DNA of 64,000 bases from Bacteroidaceae bacterium (GTDB lineage: Bacteria > Bacteroidota > Bacteroidia > Bacteroidales > Bacteroidaceae). The DNA lies in the NCBI GenBank assembly GCA_017965425.1, contig JAGCPY010000055.1, positions 1 through 64,000 on the forward strand. The letters are read 5' to 3'. Each line of letters begins with the position of its first letter. The first letter of the stretch is position 1. Positions 60,818 through 64,000 of this stretch are shown in pieces. The translations under genes and the position numbers were made by a program. The notes beneath the pieces are model-generated. The model made no database searches. It worked only from the letters and a program-made list of their open reading frames with translations, and was not told the origin of the DNA.

Positions 60818-63052
60818 TTAGAGCTTGAAATATTGGTCACAAAGTTCTTTGACTACGGTAATCTCATCACCCACAATGGTGGCAGAAAAAGTGCCATATG
60901 AAAAAGGAGCACTTTCGGGAAGGTAAGTGCTGAAAGAACGATTAGTTCCGTTGACAAACGGCCATTCGTAGTCGGCGAACCAGTTTTGCGGGGTGACACC
61001 GTTCTGGAAGAAAGCTTTCCAGCGTGGATAGTAGTAGGAAGCGAGGAGGCCGTTCCACTCGCGGTTGGCGTAGTCGTGCAGTCCGCCGTTTTCGCATTGC
61101 AGGCGATTGCCCCAGGTGGTGAGGAGCATACGGGCGTTCTTCTCGTAGAGGTCGCTCTCGGCTGCGGAACTGCCGAGCGCACGGGCGGCAGCTGTCCAGC
61201 GTCCGAAGCGGAGTTCCGGGCGTGTGCCGAGCAGGCGGTCCTGGTCGAGGATGAGCGCGAGGAAGCGGTTGGTTTTCTCCTCCACTTCACTTGCTTCTCC
61301 TTTCTCATTTGAATCCTTGATTTCATCCAGCAATTCCTTGCCGTGGTCGGCCAGCGCCTGGCGAGTAAGATCTACGAGGTCGTAGCGATAGTTGGCGTTG
61401 TCCTTCAGCGATTTGCTGACGGACAACATCTCGCGAAGCGCCGTGCGCAGATCCTCGAAATCCCAGTACCATGTGGAACTGGCCCAACTGCTGACGGTGC
61501 CTGGGGTGAGCGACGGCCTCATGAGGAAAACGCTCTCCGTGGTGCCTTGCTGGGCGTCGTTGGGGCATTGGTAGATGCCAGAGCCGAGGCGCGTCCATAC
61601 AGAGTGTATGGTGGCGTAAGCAGGGTCAGACGGCCGCAAGCCATAGCGCATCTTGACATAGTCCGCAATCCACGTCTGGCGGGTGTAGTCGGCGGATGTC
61701 CATGGAAGAGCATAGAGGAGGTCGTAGAGCATAGGATTGTTCTCGATGCCTTCTGGCAAGGCTCCAATGCCCACGAGCTGGTTGACAGTTTTGTTGTTGC
61801 GTGCCTCGTAGAAGCAATTGATGAGACGGTCCAAGCGTCCGAAAAGACCTACGTTGCCGCCGAAATTGGACACCTGCCCCCACACCCAGTCGTGGTTTTC
61901 TCCGCTGGCTGTCGTGTGGTGGCCGCTGCACTCGGTGTCGGCATACTGGTCGCCGTGGAGGTCGAGGATGATGAGGCGGCCGCGCGGAAGGGTGTGCGTG
62001 ACGATGGGTGTCGGGTTGTCCTGCCAGTGCTGAGCCACCCAGATGGCCTCGGGGTCGTAGGACGTCAGCGCATCCCACATCGCCCGGACGGAAGCTTCAG
62101 CACTCGTGACGCCTCGCGGCACGCCACCCTCGTGAAAGGGGTCGATGGCGTAGAAGTGGGTCTGGCAGACGTCGCCGAAGAGTTTCCGGAAAGCAGCGTA
62201 GTAGTTGGCGGCGAACTCCTTGAGGCGGTCGGTGTCGTTGACGAAATAAGGACGCACGAAGGAGCACCAGTTGCCGCCGTTGACGATGTCTGCGGCGGTC
62301 CAGTCCTTTCTCTTCGATGGCTCGGCCTGCGTCAGGAAGTCTTTGGGAATCATGCCGACGTAGCCGGGGATGACAGGCTTCATGCCGAAGTCTTTCATGC
62401 GCTGGAAAATCTTGCGCCCCAACGCCTGCTGCTGCGTGTACCAGCTTTCGGGTTGCGGCCCGCCCCACGCCGTGAGGTTGTTCATGAAGAACCAGCCGTA
62501 GTAGGCACTGCCGCACACGAAGCTGTTGACCTCGTCGAGGGTGTAGCCGTAGGTGCCCGTCAGGACTTCTTTCCACACACATTCCATGCCCGTGACGGCC
62601 AGCGGCATGTTCACGCCGTGCAGCGCCATCCAGTCGAGTTCCTGCTGCCAGCGCTCCCAATCCCAGAAGGCCATCGAGTAGCTGTAGGTGCAGAAATTGA
62701 GGTAGTAGCGCCAATCGACGCTGGCCGTGTGGGTTTCGGCTTCACATGCGGGCAACTTAGAAGGCAGCACACCCGTCGGTGAGTTCCATGAGATGTCCAC
62801 GCCAGCGTAGTGCTGCAAGTACCAGTTGATGCCCGTGGCCACGGCGATGTGATCCGAGCCTGTGACCTTGACCTTCTTGCCGTCGCAGGAAATCGTGAAC
62901 TGCTGAACGCTGCCACTCATGACCGAGCACTCGAACTTCCTGGCATCGCCGCCCTCCGGCAGAATGCGGCCGAGCAGGTCGCCTGTCGGGTCAGCCATAA
63001 GGGTACTTATCCATACAAAAGCCAGGACTAAAGAGAAGAAGACTCGTTTCAT
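60818..63052 (-). CDS. Alpha-N-acetylglucosaminidase (GH89)
   Basis: 744 residues from the ATG at 63052, with a signal peptide (MKRVFFSLVLAFVWISTLMA). The GH89 layout is clear: N-terminal small domain (about 25-115), then the barrel with NFCTYSYSMAFWDWERWQQELDWMALHGVNMPLA, GYVGMIPKDF, FYAIDPFHEGG (one catalytic Glu near 305) and a C-terminal helical domain after about 470. It removes terminal alpha-linked GlcNAc, as in mucin glycans or heparan sulfate; probably periplasmic or surface-located for host glycan use. It lies 14 bp downstream of gpsA. Confidence 0.93.
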   Translation of the reverse strand: MKRVFFSLVLAFVWISTLMADPTGDLLGRILPEGGDARKFECSVMSGSVQQFTISCDGKKVKVTGSDHIAVATGINWYLQHYAGVDISWNSPTGVLPSKLPACEAETHTASVDWRYYLNFCTYSYSMAFWDWERWQQELDWMALHGVNMPLAVTGMECVWKEVLTGTYGYTLDEVNSFVCGSAYYGWFFMNNLTAWGGPQPESWYTQQQALGRKIFQRMKDFGMKPVIPGYVGMIPKDFLTQAEPSKRKDWTAADIVNGGNWCSFVRPYFVNDTDRLKEFAANYYAAFRKLFGDVCQTHFYAIDPFHEGGVPRGVTSAEASVRAMWDALTSYDPEAIWVAQHWQDNPTPIVTHTLPRGRLIILDLHGDQYADTECSGHHTTASGENHDWVWGQVSNFGGNVGLFGRLDRLINCFYEARNNKTVNQLVGIGALPEGIENNPMLYDLLYALPWTSADYTRQTWIADYVKMRYGLRPSDPAYATIHSVWTRLGSGIYQCPNDAQQGTTESVFLMRPSLTPGTVSSWASSTWYWDFEDLRTALREMLSVSKSLKDNANYRYDLVDLTRQALADHGKELLDEIKDSNEKGEASEVEEKTNRFLALILDQDRLLGTRPELRFGRWTAAARALGSSAAESDLYEKNARMLLTTWGNRLQCENGGLHDYANREWNGLLASYYYPRWKAFFQNGVTPQNWFADYEWPFVNGTNRSFSTYLPESAPFSYGTFSATIVGDEITVVKELCDQYFKL

Positions 63053-63066
63053 GAGCTGCAAGAAGA

Positions 63067-64000
63067 TTATCTGAAGCTGTCGGTGAGGAGCTTGATTTCT
63101 ATCGTCGGTGCGATGCGCTCATAGAGGATGTTGTAGACGGCGTCGAGGATGGGCATGTTGACGTGCAGGTGGCGGTTGATTTCCTTCATGCACTTGCACC
63201 CGAAGTAGCCCTCGGCAATCATCTCCATCTCTATCTGCGCACTCTTGACGGAGTAGCCTTGCCCTATCATGGTGCCGAAGATGCGGTTGCGCGAGAACTG
63301 GCTGTAGCCGGTGACGATGAGGTCCCCCATGTAGCAGCTCTCGAAGATGCTGCGCTGGATGGGATGCACGGTGGCAAGGAAGCGGTTCATCTCCTGCAAG
63401 GCGTTGGACATGAGCACAGCCTGGAAGTTGTCGCCGTACTTCAGCCCACGGCAGATGCCGGCAGCGATGGCGTAGACGTTCTTCAGGACGGAGGCGTATT
63501 CTATGCCGATGACGTCGCGGGAAGTCTTCGTCTTGACGTAGCCGGACGCCATCATGTCGGCAAAATCCTCCGCCTTCTGCTCGTCGGAGCAACCGACGGT
63601 GAGATAGGTCAGCCGCCCCAGCGCCACTTCCTCGGCGTGGGAAGGACCTGCGATGACGGCCAGGTTCTCGTCGGGGACGTTGTACACCTGATGGAAGAAC
63701 TCCGAGACGCAGAGGTTGTAGTCGGGAACAATGCCCTTGATGGCGGTGACGTTGAACTTGTCGCGCAGGCGCACCTTCAGCTTTTTCAGATGGCCTGTCA
63801 GGTAAGGCGACGGCGTCACCCAGATGAGTGTGTCGCAGTGGTCCACCACCTCGTTGATGTCCGAAGAGAAATGGATGCGTCCGACATCGAAGTGTACGCC
63901 TGTGAGGTAAGCGGGGTTGTGGCTGAGGCGCTTGAAGTCGTCGATGCGGTCCTGACGGCGCAGGTACCACCAAATCTGGTCGTTCTTCTCCAGCATCATC
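63067..64000 (-). CDS. gpsA: NAD(P)H-dependent glycerol-3-phosphate dehydrogenase, 5' end missing
   Basis: The frame runs off the end of the window, so about 20 N-terminal residues with the dinucleotide motif are lost. Recognised blocks: DTLIWVTPSPYL, TAIKGIV, VIAGPSHAEEV (with the substrate-binding segment), GIEYASVLKNVYAIAAGICRGLKYGDN with the catalytic Lys, and GDLIVTGYSQFSRNR. It makes sn-glycerol 3-phosphate from dihydroxyacetone phosphate for phospholipid synthesis. The end, MPILDAVYNILYE, is typical. Confidence 0.92.
   Translation of the reverse strand, partial: MMLEKNDQIWWYLRRQDRIDDFKRLSHNPAYLTGVHFDVGRIHFSSDINEVVDHCDTLIWVTPSPYLTGHLKKLKVRLRDKFNVTAIKGIVPDYNLCVSEFFHQVYNVPDENLAVIAGPSHAEEVALGRLTYLTVGCSDEQKAEDFADMMASGYVKTKTSRDVIGIEYASVLKNVYAIAAGICRGLKYGDNFQAVLMSNALQEMNRFLATVHPIQRSIFESCYMGDLIVTGYSQFSRNRIFGTMIGQGYSVKSAQIEMEMIAEGYFGCKCMKEINRHLHVNMPILDAVYNILYERIAPTIEIKLLTDSFR

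Noticed and set aside
61343..62782. 479-residue frame opposite the GH89 gene
   Set aside because: Shadow frame with valine/arginine-rich low-information sequence; the GH89 motifs on the other strand are convincing.

Overview
The window reads as a chromosome segment of a Bacteroidota bacterium, most likely Prevotellaceae (Prevotella in the broad sense). The evidence is a batCDE aerotolerance operon, the gene order ileS - dksA-like - lspA - DUF4296, the eukaryote-like long IleRS, BspA-type leucine-rich repeat proteins, a C-terminal segment like a type IX secretion signal, and the Bacteroidota promoter form TTTG-N19/20-TAnnTTTG, which recurs upstream of genes here. No rRNA, plasmid or phage genes were seen. 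There are two tRNA genes.

Layout. 1-3.6 kb: end of batC, then batD, batE and a PAP2 phosphatase. 4.2-11.2 kb: ileS, a DksA/TraR protein, lspA, a DUF4296 lipoprotein, a 54-aa protein and galE. 11.4-17.6 kb: an accessory operon (below). 17.7-17.9 kb: tandem identical tRNA-Lys genes. 17.9-28.3 kb: trxB, lolA-like, three secreted peptidases, a murein-type M15 peptidase and a lipoprotein. 28.6-33 kb: glycogen synthase and phosphorylase. 33.2-37.8 kb: a Pif1-HRDC helicase, a sugar nucleotidyltransferase and guaA. 37.8-42 kb: a repeat-rich zone with a BspA-like protein, a GHL10 glycoside hydrolase-like protein and a decayed REP-associated transposase. 42-50.7 kb: uvrA, aquaporin, rfbC, DUF4738 and DUF4230 proteins, a HAD phosphatase and pgi. 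50.8-57.4 kb: an unusual minus-strand operon with a GMC oxidoreductase, an unknown protein, an acyl reductase-acyl ligase fusion, a pyruvyl-transferase-like protein and a ZIP transporter. 57.4-60.8 kb: a redox/oxidative stress group (MBL-rubredoxin fusion, rubredoxin, small winged helix protein, PNPOx-like protein, ferritin-like protein) next to a divergent AraC regulator. 60.8-64 kb: GH89 alpha-N-acetylglucosaminidase and the 5'-truncated gpsA.

The most interesting locus is 11.7-17.3 kb. It is a tightly coupled operon with three 4-bp ATGA overlaps. It encodes a YegI-like protein kinase fused to about twelve near-identical leucine-rich repeats, an AlbA_2/winged-helix protein broken by one amber codon, a NADAR-like protein, a DarT-like ADP-ribosyltransferase fused to a vWA domain, and a PP2C phosphatase. 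I read it as a kinase/vWA/phosphatase triad (TerY-P type) joined to a DarT-NADAR toxin-antitoxin pair, a candidate undescribed conflict or defence system. Its upstream region holds three exactly 22-bp-phased GTATATAC sites and two dyads around the promoter.

The window also carries at least three families of palindromic repeats: (i) a nested inverted repeat built from GTGAGGGA units, found three times and each time near a GGAAGGTG-CACCTTCC palindrome, with mirrored base changes between arms; (ii) a REP/BIME-like element present once without a transposase and once with a decayed transposase in its centre; (iii) short GC-rich hairpins that lie in frame inside several proteins between 42 and 54 kb. 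All functional statements are from sequence reading; no database search was run.
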